Shown: piece by piece, positions 10,962-23,780 of the stretch
Layout: every line of letters starts with the position of its first letter
Numbering within the stretch: position 1 is the first letter of the stretch
Source: Corynespora cassiicola
Lineage: Eukaryota > Ascomycota > Dothideomycetes > Pleosporales > Corynesporascaceae
Reading direction: 5' to 3'
Assembly: GCA_022059125.1 (NCBI GenBank)
Contig: JAEUWY010000001.1
Location: forward strand, 2,356,001-2,420,000
Length of the DNA: 64,000 nucleotides
Made by a program: the position numbers and the translations under genes
Notes under the pieces: model-generated
Told to the model about the DNA's origin: nothing
Seen by the model: the letters and a program-made list of their open reading frames with translations, nothing else
Database searches by the model: none

Positions 10962-11813
10962 ATGAAGAGTTTCGTACCTGCGCTGTTGGCGTTCGTTCAA
11001 CTCGTAACTAGCAATCCTCTTATGGGTGCCGAGCGAAGTTTGTATGCATCTCATGCGAAACGCGAGTATGTCATTTCAAAGCCAATATATCGTTTGAGGA
11101 AAAAATTACTCATAAAACGTGACAGGCTCAACAATACTGATCTCACATATTTCCCCTCGTCCAACCCGAACGGAAATGGCGTGTTAGTCACTCCAGGTGG
11201 CGGGTACGCCGGGATAGCTTTCGATCTTGAGGGCATTCAACCTGCTAGCTGGCTAAACGAGCGTGGTTACGATGTATGGGTCTTGGACTACGTGACCATA
11301 TCCAACATGAGCGGACCAATTTATCCGGTCCCGCAGAATCAAGCCCTGGGAGCTGTGAAGCAAATTCGTGCGTTGAACAAAGTCTCGAAGTTGGGAATAT
11401 GGGGTTTTTCGGCTGGAGGTCATCTTTCAGCGGTGACCGTGACTAACTCTGAGGCCGACTTGGACTTCGCGATTTTGTCTTATCCCGTTATTACTATGGA
11501 CCCGACATATACGCATGCCGGATCGCGGACAAACCTCATCGGAAACAATCCATCACCTGAGCTACAGTATAACATGTCGGCAGAAAACCGTGTGACAAAC
11601 TCAACGCCGCCAGTTTTCCTGTTTCATACCGCAAACGATCCGGCGGTTCCCGTTCAAAACACCTTGCTCTTTGCTAATGCTATGGCAAGCCACGGAAGAC
11701 CATTCCAAACATTGATATTGCCGGATGGAAGGCATGGACTTGGTCTCGCCTTATCGGATCCAGTGAGAAGTTGGACTACTGAGTTAGATAGATGGTTGAA
11801 ATATTCAATCTAG
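10962..11813 (+). CDS. Secreted alpha/beta hydrolase, BD-FAE/acetylxylan-esterase type
   Basis: Intronless esterase of about 283 aa. ATG 10962 opens a signal peptide (MKSFVPALLAFVQLVTS); the longer frame from 10890 would add 24 residues and starts too close to a TATA box. The oxyanion-side loop is TPGGGYAG. The nucleophile is Ser150 in GFSAGGH, the acid Asp226 in HTANDPAVPV, and the base His258 in DGRHGLGL. This order and spacing fit the BD-FAE family, which includes acetylxylan and feruloyl esterase-like enzymes. Secretion and the intact triad suggest extracellular hydrolysis of plant cell-wall or aromatic esters, feeding the intracellular P450 and flavin monooxygenase of the same cluster. 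That link is inference. Confidence 0.82.
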   Translation: MKSFVPALLAFVQLVTSNPLMGAERSLYASHAKREYVISKPIYRLRKKLLIKRDRLNNTDLTYFPSSNPNGNGVLVTPGGGYAGIAFDLEGIQPASWLNERGYDVWVLDYVTISNMSGPIYPVPQNQALGAVKQIRALNKVSKLGIWGFSAGGHLSAVTVTNSEADLDFAILSYPVITMDPTYTHAGSRTNLIGNNPSPELQYNMSAENRVTNSTPPVFLFHTANDPAVPVQNTLLFANAMASHGRPFQTLILPDGRHGLGLALSDPVRSWTTELDRWLKYSI

Positions 11814-14800
11814 AATGAAGCATGGCGCTTTCATATTCTCGTTAAAAGATTGCAAAATACATGGAGCTATGTGCTGAGAGTTTAACCAAAATATCATTAT
11901 CACCACTTTAGAAGAGAGCTATGAAAACTAACAAAATACAGGTATTGATATTGTCAATTTAACATCAATCCATGTCGAGAGAGAGGATAGGATCATGCCC
12001 TATGATGACAATAGCTACTGATAATATAAACAAATCTAGATTAATTGAAAACTAATGACTCAATACTGGACAATTATTATTTTTCCTATTATTTTTAGTG
12101 CTGTTAGGGAATAGGATACCCTCATGTGTCCTTGAATATATTCAGTGCAGCTGTGGCATGTTTTTAACTCGTGAGAAGAAGGCAGGTTCATACTCTAATC
12201 CTAATGAACGGAACTTGTAGTGATATATTCTATCTTATGCTGGCTGCCTCAAGCCCAATGTGCAAGGTTACTGTAACATCAGGGCACGCATGCCGGATAG
12301 ATTGATCCTAAACACCGATGCACGGGCCACCCGAGACAGCCTCGTGAGGCTCATCAACACTGCCACAGTGTATTACTCATACGCTTTCACAGACTTAATA
12401 ATATCAACTGGCTGATACATCACTCCAGATCTGCTACAGTATCTGGCGAAACATATTGAGCGCCGCCAGTTACCCATCTGATTGTTGGGGCCCATCTGGA
12501 ATCCATTTCATCATTTTCATGGACATTGGACAGGCTAACACTTGATTATCTTGAAGTAATAGGTCATTTTGATAGCCACGTGTTCAATCGAATCATAGTA
12601 TCTTGCTTAACGTTTATCAACACTTGGCTTCATGAGCGGGCACTGTCAGATGGTATTCGATCGATTCGCATTCATGACGAGTGGTTCCTTCACGGGACAC
12701 CTATCACACTGGGATCCCATCTATTTCCAAGCTGGTTTTAGCGAAGATTATGGATTGTAATCCAAGCTACGTGTCGAAAGCCTACGTGTGGTTGATGCTA
12801 GTGCATGCTCCAGATCGCCCGGATCGTTTTCTGCCCTTGCGATTACACGCGTATGACACAACCATAGAGCCCATTTCAACGGGTGACTAGCCACGCAATA
12901 TCTTTTTCATTTTTTTCTGGTAGGGAAATGCTAGACGAGTTCCTGTTTTGCCACTTATTTCCTGATTCAACGCTTTGCCCTGTTAAACTTGGTACCTAAC
13001 CCGTTATGTGATGTTCGGCGCTTTAGTCACAGAATGTGAGACGTTGCAACTTACGTGTCTCTATCATATCAAAATGCCGGAGACTTTGTTTTGAAGAGGA
13101 AATGATTCAGTTCTACTGGGAAGCATGCAACTACAAAGCTCGACCAGAGGTCATGTATCGGGCCGACGCTAGACCGTTTTGAGCATTGGCCTACATCGTG
13201 TCCTCCCTTACCATACCAGCCTTCACATTTAACAACGCATCACGCGATACCTGCTTCAGATCATGACAAATCAGTGATGAGTTGTCTACTTTTGCCGTGC
13301 GGGTGTAGGAATCATGAGTGTATCCTGCAGATGTTGGTCCTTCGCGACTCAGTCTAAGCGGAGCTGCAATCTATCACGGGGAAGTACAAACATTGCAATA
13401 CAATCCAAGGTTGATATCATGCACGCTGTCGAGGGTCGTTTTTAAGACTTTCTTTTCGATTCAATCCTGCTTCTGAAGATGATATGGGTTACTATACCGA
13501 CCAATGAAGCCACTTCAAGTGTGGCGACTAGCTAGTGCTATTCTGATGATGAAGCCTGCCATTTTTGAGTGATATGTCAGCCTCTGCAATATGACGAGTA
13601 CGAATAATCTTTCTTCTTCAAATCAATGACTTAATATTGCGATCATACAAAAACATGATGTCTTGCTCACGAGCTGTCCAGTGCAGAGGTTGCTTTTCTT
13701 GACTACGCTTGGGTAATATGGACGATCATCACAGCACGGGCAAGGCTGCATGACCATGCCGCATGCTAAAGTCCATTTTCTAGAATCCAATCAACAAAAA
13801 GGTACAAGTTGCGTTAACTTTTGCCATGCATGCCTTTGACTGCCGTGTCATGCTGGCTGAGTGGTTAGCGGCAGCTAGCCCCTATGCCGACTTGATTGAT
13901 TCAATACCCCGAAGCTATGCTCTCCCCACCTTTTCAAACTAAACATGTTTTTTTTCTTTCCCGAGGAACGCGTCCCGGCCATTCCTATCATGGGGCGTAT
14001 CGCGGATTCAATCGATCATCCCGGTAAAAGTATGGCCAACTTTTCCTACCCCCGAGACCTGCCCACCGGTCAGTGACATACATGTTGTTAGCTCTTTAGA
14101 AATCATGGAATCACTATGCAGGTATCAGCTGAGCAAAAGCATCAATCACGGCGGTCCCGAGACCAAGGTCGATGCCACCAAGACTCAAGACTATATTTTA
14201 TCGGGCCATGCCAAGTTTCACTACCGACTTCCAGGTACAGGATTATCATGGCGACATGGCTTGCATACAGCTTGAGTCAACATACCGATCAGTATCCGAT
14301 GGCAATGCTAACGTGGGTGCCGTTATGCTGTAGGTGGGGATTCGGGTGAGTGTCAGGGGAACCGGACGGAGACAAGTGCTTTTACCAAAAAGCGATCCCA
14401 AAACGTGCAGACGAGAGATTATCATAATAAGCATTATTTTATGAAGTCAAATGTGCCTTGTATCTATCAATAGTGTAGCTAGAGGGGTACCACGTAGCTC
14501 CGGATACACCAGGGGAGTTTATATTTCGATGGTGTGGGATTAACATTTAGAAACAGTGTCCCCTAACATGCAATATATAGCATTATGTGCTATTTGGGGG
14601 TTACCTAGATGCTGGGAGAATAGATTTTGTGCTCTCAGATTGCATTGTACGCATATTGTCGCTGAAGAAAAGCATCTGTCTAATTAGGACATCTATCTCA
14701 TCATACAGAAACTGTCTCAATATTAGAACTTCGCAAGATCTTGTTTAATCTCAAATGTGTTGTCTCAAAATGCACGTAGATATAAATTCAGTTATATCAA

Positions 14801-15060
14801 AAAGGCCACACGATAGGGGATTGGTAGATTTGCCCTACGTGTTCCCAGTGGCAATCAACCGGCAAGACTAACATGATGCTACCCTTCAAATCTCTACTCC
14901 AACCCATCAGTTCCCGATCCTCACCTCTACACAGAATGACTTTGGCATCAAGAACGAACCCAACCGCAAACCCACTCTATAGTGTCCTATACAAACGGCC
15001 TATCGTCATCTGCGGCAAAAGGCGAAGACCCCGCACCACGCGCTCCGATCACAACTAAAC
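11814..15060. other. AT-richer segment without recognisable genes
   Basis: About 3.2 kb between the metabolic cluster and the GC-rich WOPR domain. The longest open frames are under 80 codons and resemble nothing known. I saw no terminal repeats or transposase motifs. A possible tRNA-like fragment at about 13854 was rejected. It may be decayed sequence marking the cluster boundary. Confidence 0.5.
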
Positions 15061-16234
15061 ATGAAAACAAAAAAACATAGCAACAACAACAACGCGTCGC
15101 TTCAGGCCCATGGCTCCCCAACATAGTAAGACCCCGCTCGCCCACTATCAATACTTATCTATAGGTCATCTAGATTGATAGATTAATCGCTCTGTGCGTC
15201 TAGACTCTAAACAGACGGAGGGAGGGGTTGCAAGAACCCAGGCCAGCCCTCAAAACAAAGCGCATCCCAAGGAAGAGGGAAAAAGAAATCGTCTGAAACA
15301 AGCCCGCCGGCTAGGTAGCACCCTCCGGCATTCTCTCTGTATGCATTGCGCGCGATTATTCCCCTTCGAGTCGAAGCAAAGGGGGAAAGGCACTGTACAC
15401 GGACGGGCAGGCTCCACCTGGAGCAAAGACGCAGCCACCTTGATGATATTCACGATCCACTTGCAGAGCGAACTTGACCTCGAGCATCACACCCTCTCGC
15501 TACACCTGGCTGAGAGGATGCGCGATTATCCACGGCGAGCGTGCGTAAGCCGAGTGCCTGCTCCACCACCTCCTTCCTGGCGGTCACCCTTCTCGATGCC
15601 CATGGGCCATCCATCCCCCCCAAAATAAGGCGCCCTCATCAGAGCCATGACCTTCCAATCACCCACCGCGCGCCCACCTCTCTGCCCAAAAAAAACCACA
15701 AGCGAACCAGCCTGCGCTTCCTGCCATCCACTCACCAACAAGGACCCGCAAAACCATGCAGGACCCCAAAAAGCAAAACACAGCTCTTGTGCTCGCACAC
15801 GAGCCTCGGGCCCACCACGAGGGGCCAGAGGCAGGCTGGCTGGTCGGTAGGCAGGAGGTAGCTAGATGGACAGCCATGGCAAAGCACAGGATGGCACTGC
15901 ACAACACGAACGACGCAGTCTCCTTATTCCCATCAAGCTCACCGTTCCCCCCCCCTCTCCCGTCCAGCCACCGCTCCCCCAATCACGCTCTACAACTCAC
16001 CCACCTGCCCCTTATCTGCTCCCTCCACACCACCACGGCCACCAGCAACACCCCTCTTCCGCCTCGGATCCTTCCTCCGCCCACCAACAGAACGGGGTGC
16101 GGAGATGGCGTCCATATAGCTCAATCCTACCCTCCCTCACCGGCCCGACCTCTAATCTGTTTTTATTGACCGACCCGCCCCGTCCGCCCAGCCGGGACGA
16201 AGCACGGGACAGGCACAGATACAAAGTACAGGTC

Positions 16235-16256
16235 AGGTACAGGTACAGGTACAGGT
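16235..16256. repeat. (AGGTAC)n microsatellite
   Basis: Nearly four perfect copies of AGGTAC in the GC-rich upstream domain. Confidence 0.8.
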
Positions 16257-17794
16257 ATGCCCAACCCCACCCAAACCGGCTCAGCCCAGCCCAGCATTCC
16301 CATCGCAGGCAGCAGCCACTCACACCCGAGAGTCTTTGCCTCGAATGGTGTATTTGCGAGCGCACCCCCTTGTGACGTAGAGGGTCCATCGAGGTAGCAC
16401 AGACGGGCGGGCGGACAGGCGAGCGGGCAAGGGGATGGGGATGGAGATTGGCATTGGGAGGCGGGGATGATGAGGATCGCGAGGTGGGGTTTTGGGAGGC
16501 AGCGTCCTTGTAGCACGGTTCTTGGGTGCGGTAGGAAGAGAGAGGAGCCGAGGTGGTGAGGCTGTGCAGAGCGGTGCGATACGGTGCAGTGCGGTGCGGT
16601 CGCGGGGGGGTAATGCTTTCATTTTTTTCATCTTTCTTCTTTTGGCGGGAAAAGGGAACGGTAGGAGGTACTTCTCTGGAGCGACAGGGTGCGGGACCGT
16701 GATGAGTTTGGGCGGGGGGGGATGGGCGTGGTGAGTCACTGTCTCGTTGGGCATGTGGTAATTCTACAATGACGATAATGATGAGGCCAATGATGATGTT
16801 CGATGCGGAGAGTCCATGTTCCAACGCCTCCTTCTCCGGAGATCGAGGAGACAGAATTCGTTTGCTCACCTGTCATCCCCCATGACAGCACAGATTCGCA
16901 GAGGACTCGTCATACGGGGTGAAATCCAATAGCTCTGACGCACTGCTGCTCGTCACGAACGCATGCAGGGACGAAAAGGGTTCACCAAGCATGGAAAGTA
17001 GAATACGATGCCAACATCAGCATATCGAATAGACTTGCACCTACACATGGCCGTTCGCTATCGCCAACTTTGCTGGTGTGTTGGGAATGCAGAGCTGAAA
17101 AATGTATACCTTATTTTCAAGGTGTCCAATGGCAGTCGTCAGCCGCCATGGATTAGAGCTGCCAACAGCCAGCCCCGGACAAAGGCCCTAATGCCCATCG
17201 CAATCATCGGAACGGCCGGCTTGCTGAACCTTCTTGCTCCGCAGGAAGCTCCGCGCGCCCTCCGATCCTGTCGTATCCGCGAGTAGATTCCGTGGACGAC
17301 CACTCGGAGGGGCACTTGTCAAAGCGGACGGACCTCGCCGACCCTGGCGGCTCTCCTTGCCTGCCACTGCTTTGCAACGGGCAGCGGCAATTCGACCTGA
17401 AATCTCCACTTCTCGCGGTCACACCCCCGAGGGATGTGTTTGCACGACCACTAATCTCCGCGAGGGAATGCGTTGCAAGCCGTAACATACGATTCCTCCA
17501 TCTGTTCCGCCCGCGGAACGACGGGTCTTGACAAAAAGGGCGATATGCACATGGTGGATCGTGGTAGCGATGGCAAAGTGGAGATGGCCGAGAAGGGAAG
17601 GGCCTGGGACGCGGCACTTGAGGTGCGCTTGCATCTTCCATGAAGGCTCTGTACCACCGAACCAGAGGGTTCCCTGATTCCCCGCCTAGTCCCCTTGTTT
17701 CTTCGTGTTAACGGTCCCTGGTGTCTTTATTCCCCGGCGCACGCGTGCCCAGGTTCGTTCCTGGTCTGGCCTCGCCGATGCTATGAAAAATTGT

Positions 17795-17826
17795 GGGCAC
17801 GGGGGGGCACGGGGGGCACGGGGGGG
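17795..17826 (+). repeat. Four-run G tract with CAC spacers (G-quadruplex candidate)
   Basis: Four G runs (3, 7, 6 and 7 long), each separated by exactly CAC. This satisfies the intramolecular G-quadruplex pattern with three 3-nt loops. Confidence 0.8.
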
Positions 17827-20662
17827 CACGGAGCTCGCATTGAAAATGCCCCCACACAGCCTAGATGCAGATGTTCCCTCTTATCATGGGGAAGATGGTC
17901 TGATTGTCCTCTGTTCAAGGTTTCGTCATTGAGCGGCAGGCATTGTACATGACATGCGTCGAGACCAGAGAGAGGGCAGGTTCCGGGGATGACCGTTGAG
18001 GGTTGATGAAGCCATGGAAGCACAGCGAGAGAAGGACAGACGAATGCATGCACAAAAAGAGGCATCCGAAGAGAGCAAGTGTTTCCGCAGCAAGCTCCGT
18101 GGGGAACCAGTGGGAGAGTTAATTTTCACCAGCATTTGGGAGGCTGCAGTGATCGTACGTTGGATAAACATTGAAAACGGTCGCCGCCCACGCCGGACAG
18201 CGAGAGCGCCAACGCCCAAGCGAAGTTTATTGCGTTTCTGATTGTTGCTTGAAACATCGTTGCGTGATAACCTGCATGACTGCGTGACATCGTTAGTAAT
18301 TCCCCGATCGAGCATGGAACTTCTGTCACGACGAGCGAACATGGCGGAGAGAGAGCCGCCTAGCCTGGCTGGCGGGCGCGGCCATGTATGCGCGTTGACG
18401 AAACTAAAGATGGGCAGTGAAACTTTTGACCGAGTGCTATCGTGACGGGGCGGGAGTGCATTGTGCAGCCGTCAGTCGGCTAGGTCAAGATTGACGGCGT
18501 GGACTGCAGCATCTGGCCCCAGTTCGTGTGATGAGATCACAGGGTCCTCTTGACTGCACGCCCGTTGACGTCGAAAGTTGTTGGTGCAGCTTGGGGTAAG
18601 CCGGACCTGATCGACAGGACATTTGAGAGGCATCCGATCTGCGCGCTAAAGGGATCTACGCCCTTCTTGGACAGTCCGGCCACTCATTGGCAGCACAGCC
18701 CATGCCTAGTGTACCACGGTCAGCCTAAGACGACGTGCGAAGACAATAAAGTTTAGGAGCTCGCCAGCTGCGATGAAACAAAAAAAGGGACGTAAGAAAG
18801 CACCGTTTTTGAGCCGTGGCGCCTGTATTGACTATTGATGTACGTGACTAGCCTGAACACCTGGTCAAAAAGAGGAAATGCGTGCGATAAGCCATGAACA
18901 ATCCAGGCTCTATGCGCCATTGTTTGGTGCGCGTAGATCCGCATGTACCTGAGTAGTCTTCTTGCATGCTGTCGCACGTTGCGAGACGCAATGAGGGGGG
19001 AGACCAAGTTTTGCGGTCATGCGGACGATTTGGGGCAGTAAAGCGGGGACGAAAAAAGGGCAGAGAGAAGAGGAAGAGGGGAGGGGAGAGAAGGGGACGA
19101 ATTGCCATCACTGAAATCCAAAACGGACGGAAGAGAAAGGCGACATGCCTTCAACGTTGCCACAGGTGTGGCTTAACTGGCCGGCGATTACAGTTTTACT
19201 TACAGGTGTTCCGGCTGTCCACCATGGTAGAAGACCGATGCCGTGGGCCGAGCACGCCCGATCGAGAAGTCTTTCGTGCCTGGAAAGAAGGCTGAGACGA
19301 CAAAAAAAGATCCTTATTTCGCACCCATTGCCCGTTCCGTGGTAAAGGGTAAAGGGGGAACCGGCAGCCTGGTGTGAGAAGATGGTTCATGGCGATGACT
19401 CCTGGGTGCAGTCATTTTTGGAAATTTCCTCGAGGACGGCGTCTTCAGCTCAGCCGCCTCTCCTTATTTCCATCTCTAGAAATTTTCCTGTCCAACGGCC
19501 AGACGCACCGGGCCTCTTGGGCATGGAGCCGGCTAAGGAGATCGCCAGTGTAAACAATTGTGAAGGGCGATAGGTAGGAGGGTAAGCGCATAGAGGCGCA
19601 AAGGAGGCGTTCGGTGACAGGTCCGGCGTTCCACCAGTCCCGATCTGAGGACCGGAAAACCTTGGAGAATTTCTGAAAACGCGAGCCTGGCACCCTGGAT
19701 GACGGATGGAAGACTGGTGTGTGAACTAGGTTGCGGCAGCTAGCCACGTCCCGCGGCAGTACGCATACCAAGCGGCCTCACCAAGTGCGAACAGGTCCAA
19801 AAGCGTCCGCCGTCAGTGGTGAGGCAGTTCGGCTCACGCCAAGCAGACCATGCAGGTCCAGATAGTAAGAGATGTGTGTGAAAAAGTGGTCCCGTCAGGA
19901 GCTCTTTGTGCAAGGCGTGCCGTACATGGAGTCTAGAAAGTGAATGGCGCTACGGAGGGACCGCAGGCGCGATGAGATTCGATGTCGGTTCCCGGATGGA
20001 AGTAATCCAGGGCCTTCCCGCAGAACTACGGCATGAATGGCACCGGGAATCGAAAGCCGAGTCACACAGAGAACTGGCCAAATCGTCTAGTACCCTGCGA
20101 TCGACGCAGAGGCACGGTGGCGATGTGTCGTCATGGACCAGAGTGCGATTTCTTGCTTGGATTGCTCCAAGAAGCGAAGCATGAGCCCGACCAGACGCCC
20201 AGAAGGGAAATGGACGCCATGGATGGATGTGGACGGCAACCCCGGGGGTTCCTCGGCGGTACATTATCACGGTACTAGGCATACGGTGCGGACAGTCACT
20301 ATCGACTCTTTTTTTTCTTGCGCAGGTGATAAATCCGGCCAACCAGGGCGTGGCTCAGTAGTCGAGGGGCCTTGCACGGGGCAGGCGGGATGGTCCCGGC
20401 GTAGTCTCGTGGCGCGAGCGACCATTAGGATAGTCGGACCAGACCATGTGATGACGAGGTGGTACGAAGACGATGGGGGAATGAAGCCACGATGGTGAGA
20501 TTGCCAGAACCGACAGGCCTAGTCCTCACTGGTGACAGATTAGGAGCAGCGCCTTACACCACCTGATGCGATGGGAGACAGCATGCTGGCTGCGATGGCA
20601 GCCGTGGTACACTTGGACCGAGGGGGGACCCAATGGCGAGCTTGGAACGCCTTGGGCGTGTA

Positions 20663-20683
20663 TATATGGAGCGCCTCCATGTA
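20663..20683. repeat. Inverted repeat containing a TATATA-like core
   Basis: Nine-bp arms (TATATGGAG and CTCCATGTA, one G-T pair) around a 3-nt loop, forming a short hairpin or palindrome in the upstream domain. Function unknown. Confidence 0.5.
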
Positions 20684-21953
20684 TAATTGCTTTGTTAAGG
20701 TGGCCTCTGGTCCCCACACTACCTGATGGTTTAGAGCGTGGGAGACAGGCTGATTCGTGGCTTAGGGTTTGCAACGGCGGGCTAGAGCCTGAAGAAGCGG
20801 TAGCAGGACCCCGAGCCTCCGGTTCAGCCTCAGCCTCTAGAATGTCGAATTTGAAGTCTATATCAACGTCGCGCTGGCGAAGGGGGGAATGGATGGCAGC
20901 GGAGGGCCAGGACTGAAGCTGACGAAGCCCGTGGGGTTGTCAAGGCTCGGTGGGCTCACAGGCAGCTGGGCAGGGCTGATTTCACAGAATTGGGGGCCGA
21001 CGTCAGTCAAGAAAACAGGCTCCGCGTCAGCTGCATTGCGGGCAGGTCGCGGCACTGAAAGGACCGGCTGCGCAATTTGAGGAGGCAGCTGATGAGGCGG
21101 AAGCTGGGACGAGAGGGGAACATGGCTGACCCTTCTAACCAGACGTGTTAGTACATGAGGCCGGCTAGGACGTACCGGGTTACGAAAGTGAAAAGGAGAG
21201 ATGGGATTGTGGCTCTCGCATTGCAAGTCGGGGGGCCGACTGAGTCGTGGAGCGTGCCGGCAGATCCATCGCAGGTGCTACGCACCTAGGTCGCGCAGCC
21301 GGCGCTGTAGGTAAGAATAGCGGGGTTTCTTGCGTCGAGATGGTCAATGGGTTGGGGAGAGGGGGGTGTTCCTGAGGCTAGCAGCTAGCTATCCGAAGGT
21401 CTCCGCCGTCGAGACAAGGTGATGGTGGTTGACGGGCGATGACGGCGTGACGGCGGGATAGCTGGAGAACGGCCGAGGGCCGGCGAAGCGAGAGGAGCCA
21501 GTGAGGGCGAGGATGCGCGATCGGACCCTGTGAGTCGAGTGGAGGGGAAATGGAGAGGGGGTGGAGGGTTGGAGGGCGCGCATGGTTCAGCACGAGCGCC
21601 GTTCCGGGCAGACGAAGACGAGATGCAGAGGGGGATGCGATAGCCAGTGGCCCACCTGGGAGCTTGCTTGGTGCTCGGTGCTTGGGTGGTGGATGGCGCT
21701 GCAGCTGCACCATGGCGATGATGGCACGCTCGAGATGGGCAGATGGGCAGCTGGGGTGCTGGGGGCCTGCAGCGTGATTCGCAGGAGGGCTGCGGGCTAT
21801 GATTGGCTGTGGAATGTTCCGCCCGGCGGCGGGGGCTCCTCGAGGCTCATGGCTCGACGAGGGCAGTCGGAAGGATGAGTGGTTGACTCGGGGAGACGAC
21901 GAGGGCGCGCCACAGGCTGAGGAGCGGCCTTCTAGAAAGTGCCTGGTTACGAG

Positions 21954-21983
21954 GTGCAGCAGTGCAGCAGTGCAGCAGTGCAG
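21954..21983. repeat. (GTGCAGCA)n tandem repeat
   Basis: Almost four copies of an 8-nt unit. Related GCTGCACC repeats on the same strand occur at about 23625-23660. Confidence 0.7.
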
Positions 21984-22585
21984 GGCGTCGCAGAGCAGTG
22001 CAGCGCAGGGCCAAGTTGATTTTCGCAGAGTGCAGCATTGTGTGGTGGTGCTGGCGGAGGGAGGAGACGGGGCGTGTGGGTAGGCTCGGCCCTGCTGCGC
22101 GGCTGGCGACACTGCAAGGCGGCGTGGACGGACGGACAGGACAGGACCGCGCTCGACGAGAGTGACGCTCAACCGCGGCGAGCTGTCGCACTTCCGGCTG
22201 CAGGTGGGCACAAAAAAGCGTGCAGAGGGCTGGCACAGGCTGGCAAAGGCTGGTGAAGGCGTGAAACATAGCGCGTCGTCCCGGATCCGCGCGTGCTAGG
22301 CCTGCGAAGTGCGCGACGGCAGGGGCCTGTCGCTGTCGCTGCGACGACGGCGGAGCGCCGGCGAATGGGATGCATGGTGCCAGACAGACGCGAGCGTTGA
22401 CCTGCGAGGCCGTCCAGCGGCGCGCCCATCAGCCAGCGTGGGACGAGGGCAGCGATCGGAGGGGACGACGACGAAGAAGATGGGGGATGGGAGGGATGGG
22501 GTGGGTGGCTTGGGCGTGGTGCTGGCGCCGAGCCATGACGACGATGCTGGACTGCGATGCAATGCGGCTGCGAGTAGATACAGCT

Positions 22586-22732
22586 GCTTGCTTGCTTGCT
22601 TGCTCGCTGGCCGGCTGCCGGTGGCTATTGCTGGCCGCTGGCTCTGCTCTCTGCCTCTGCTACTGCTGCTCTGTGCCGATGATGCTGATGATGCTGGCTG
22701 CTGGCTACTTGCTGCTGCTGCTGCTGCTGCTG
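22586..22732. repeat. GCTT and GCT microsatellites
   Basis: A (GCTT)n run at 22586-22604 and a (GCT)n run at 22711-22732, with CTG-rich sequence between them. They create Leu/Ala/Cys-rich or Gln-rich open frames that are not genes. Confidence 0.75.
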
Positions 22733-22981
22733 ATGCTTGCTTCTCCGCATCCTGCTCGGGCCTTTTCGCGTGCGCCACGAAGCCACCGCCCGCCTGACAA
22801 GCCTGCGCGCGGCATGCACAGTCGACGACTGCCTCGCACGGCACTGTGGTGGTGCTGGCGGTGCTGGCGGTGCTGGCGGCGGAACCCGCCCGCGCAGGCC
22901 CGTCGCCGTCGACAGCAGGGCAGGCTCGCCGGCGGCCAGCAAACAAAGTTGGCCCTCCCGCAAAGGCGAGTTTCACGGGTT

Positions 22982-23031
22982 GGGGGGGGGCGTGTGCGTG
23001 TGTGCGTGTGCGTGTGCGTGCGGGTTGCGTG
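22982..23031. repeat. G run followed by GTGTGC repeats
   Basis: Nine G at 22982-22990, then alternating GTGTGC/GCGTGT purine-pyrimidine repeats that could adopt Z-DNA. Confidence 0.7.
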
Positions 23032-23762
23032 CGTGCGGCGGCCAGGAACGTGAAGCTTACTCGGCCGTGGCTCTGGCTGCATGGGTGCGCCGCCGTGGGC
23101 ATGGGTGGCCGGTCGGGGCAGGGCCAGGGAGGCCAGGGAGGGCCGGGGGGGATGCGGTGGTGCGGTGGGCGGTGGAGCGCAGGCAGGCCGCTGCCTCTTT
23201 TTTCTGCGCAGATCGTCTCAAGGGCCAGAACCCGCCCATGGGCGCGCTGGGGGGCGCTGGGGGGGCGCTGGGCCAGGCTGCCGCCGCCTGGGCACGCCTG
23301 GCGGCCGTGGGCGGACGGGGCAAACGGGGCTGGCGGCTTGATCCCCAGCATGCTCAGGGCCTAGTCCGGGAGCAGAGCAGGCGCGCAGGCGAGCAGCAGG
23401 CGACGGCCAGCCAGCGCGACCAGGGCCGATCGCGCCGCTATGCTGCTCGCAGCCAAATCCACTGTCCGCCGCCCGAAGCAGGCAAGACCCCTCCCAAGCC
23501 GCCAGCGCCGGCGCCGTGTGTCATGGCCGCAGAGGCCGCAGAGCGCAGAGGCCAGAGCAGAGGCAGCCCAGACGCCGCAGAGCCCGCTGCGCTGCGCTGC
23601 ACTGGCTGCCCGCCCTCGACTGGCTGCACCGCTGCACCGCTGCACCGCACCGCTGCACTCTGCGCCGGCCGCACCGTCCGCACCGCCCGCACGCCCGCAC
23701 TGTCCACTGCTTCTTGCTGCTGCCCGTCCCATCTCGTCCTCGCTGCATATCTCTGCTCCTCG

Positions 23763-23780
23763 CCCCCCCCCCCCCCCCCC
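23763..23780 (+). repeat. Homopolymer of 18 C
   Basis: Uninterrupted C18, about 1.1 kb upstream of the WOPR start codon. The length may be subject to sequencing error. Confidence 0.8.

Noticed and set aside
13840..13920. tRNA-like segment (GGCTGAGTGGTTAGCGGC plus GATTCAATAC)
   Set aside because: The D-arm-like hairpin and a B-box-like word are present, but no T stem or acceptor stem pairs. At most a degenerate tRNA.
11814..15060. Possible RIP-degraded transposon
   Set aside because: AT-richer and gene-free, but I saw no terminal repeats, transposase or reverse-transcriptase remnants, and CA/TG dinucleotides are still frequent by eye. A dinucleotide-ratio scan would decide.
16012..16869. A 285-codon minus-strand frame
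   Set aside because: Contains Tyr-Leu runs from the AGGTAC repeat and otherwise Pro/Ser/Arg filler. No similarity recognised.
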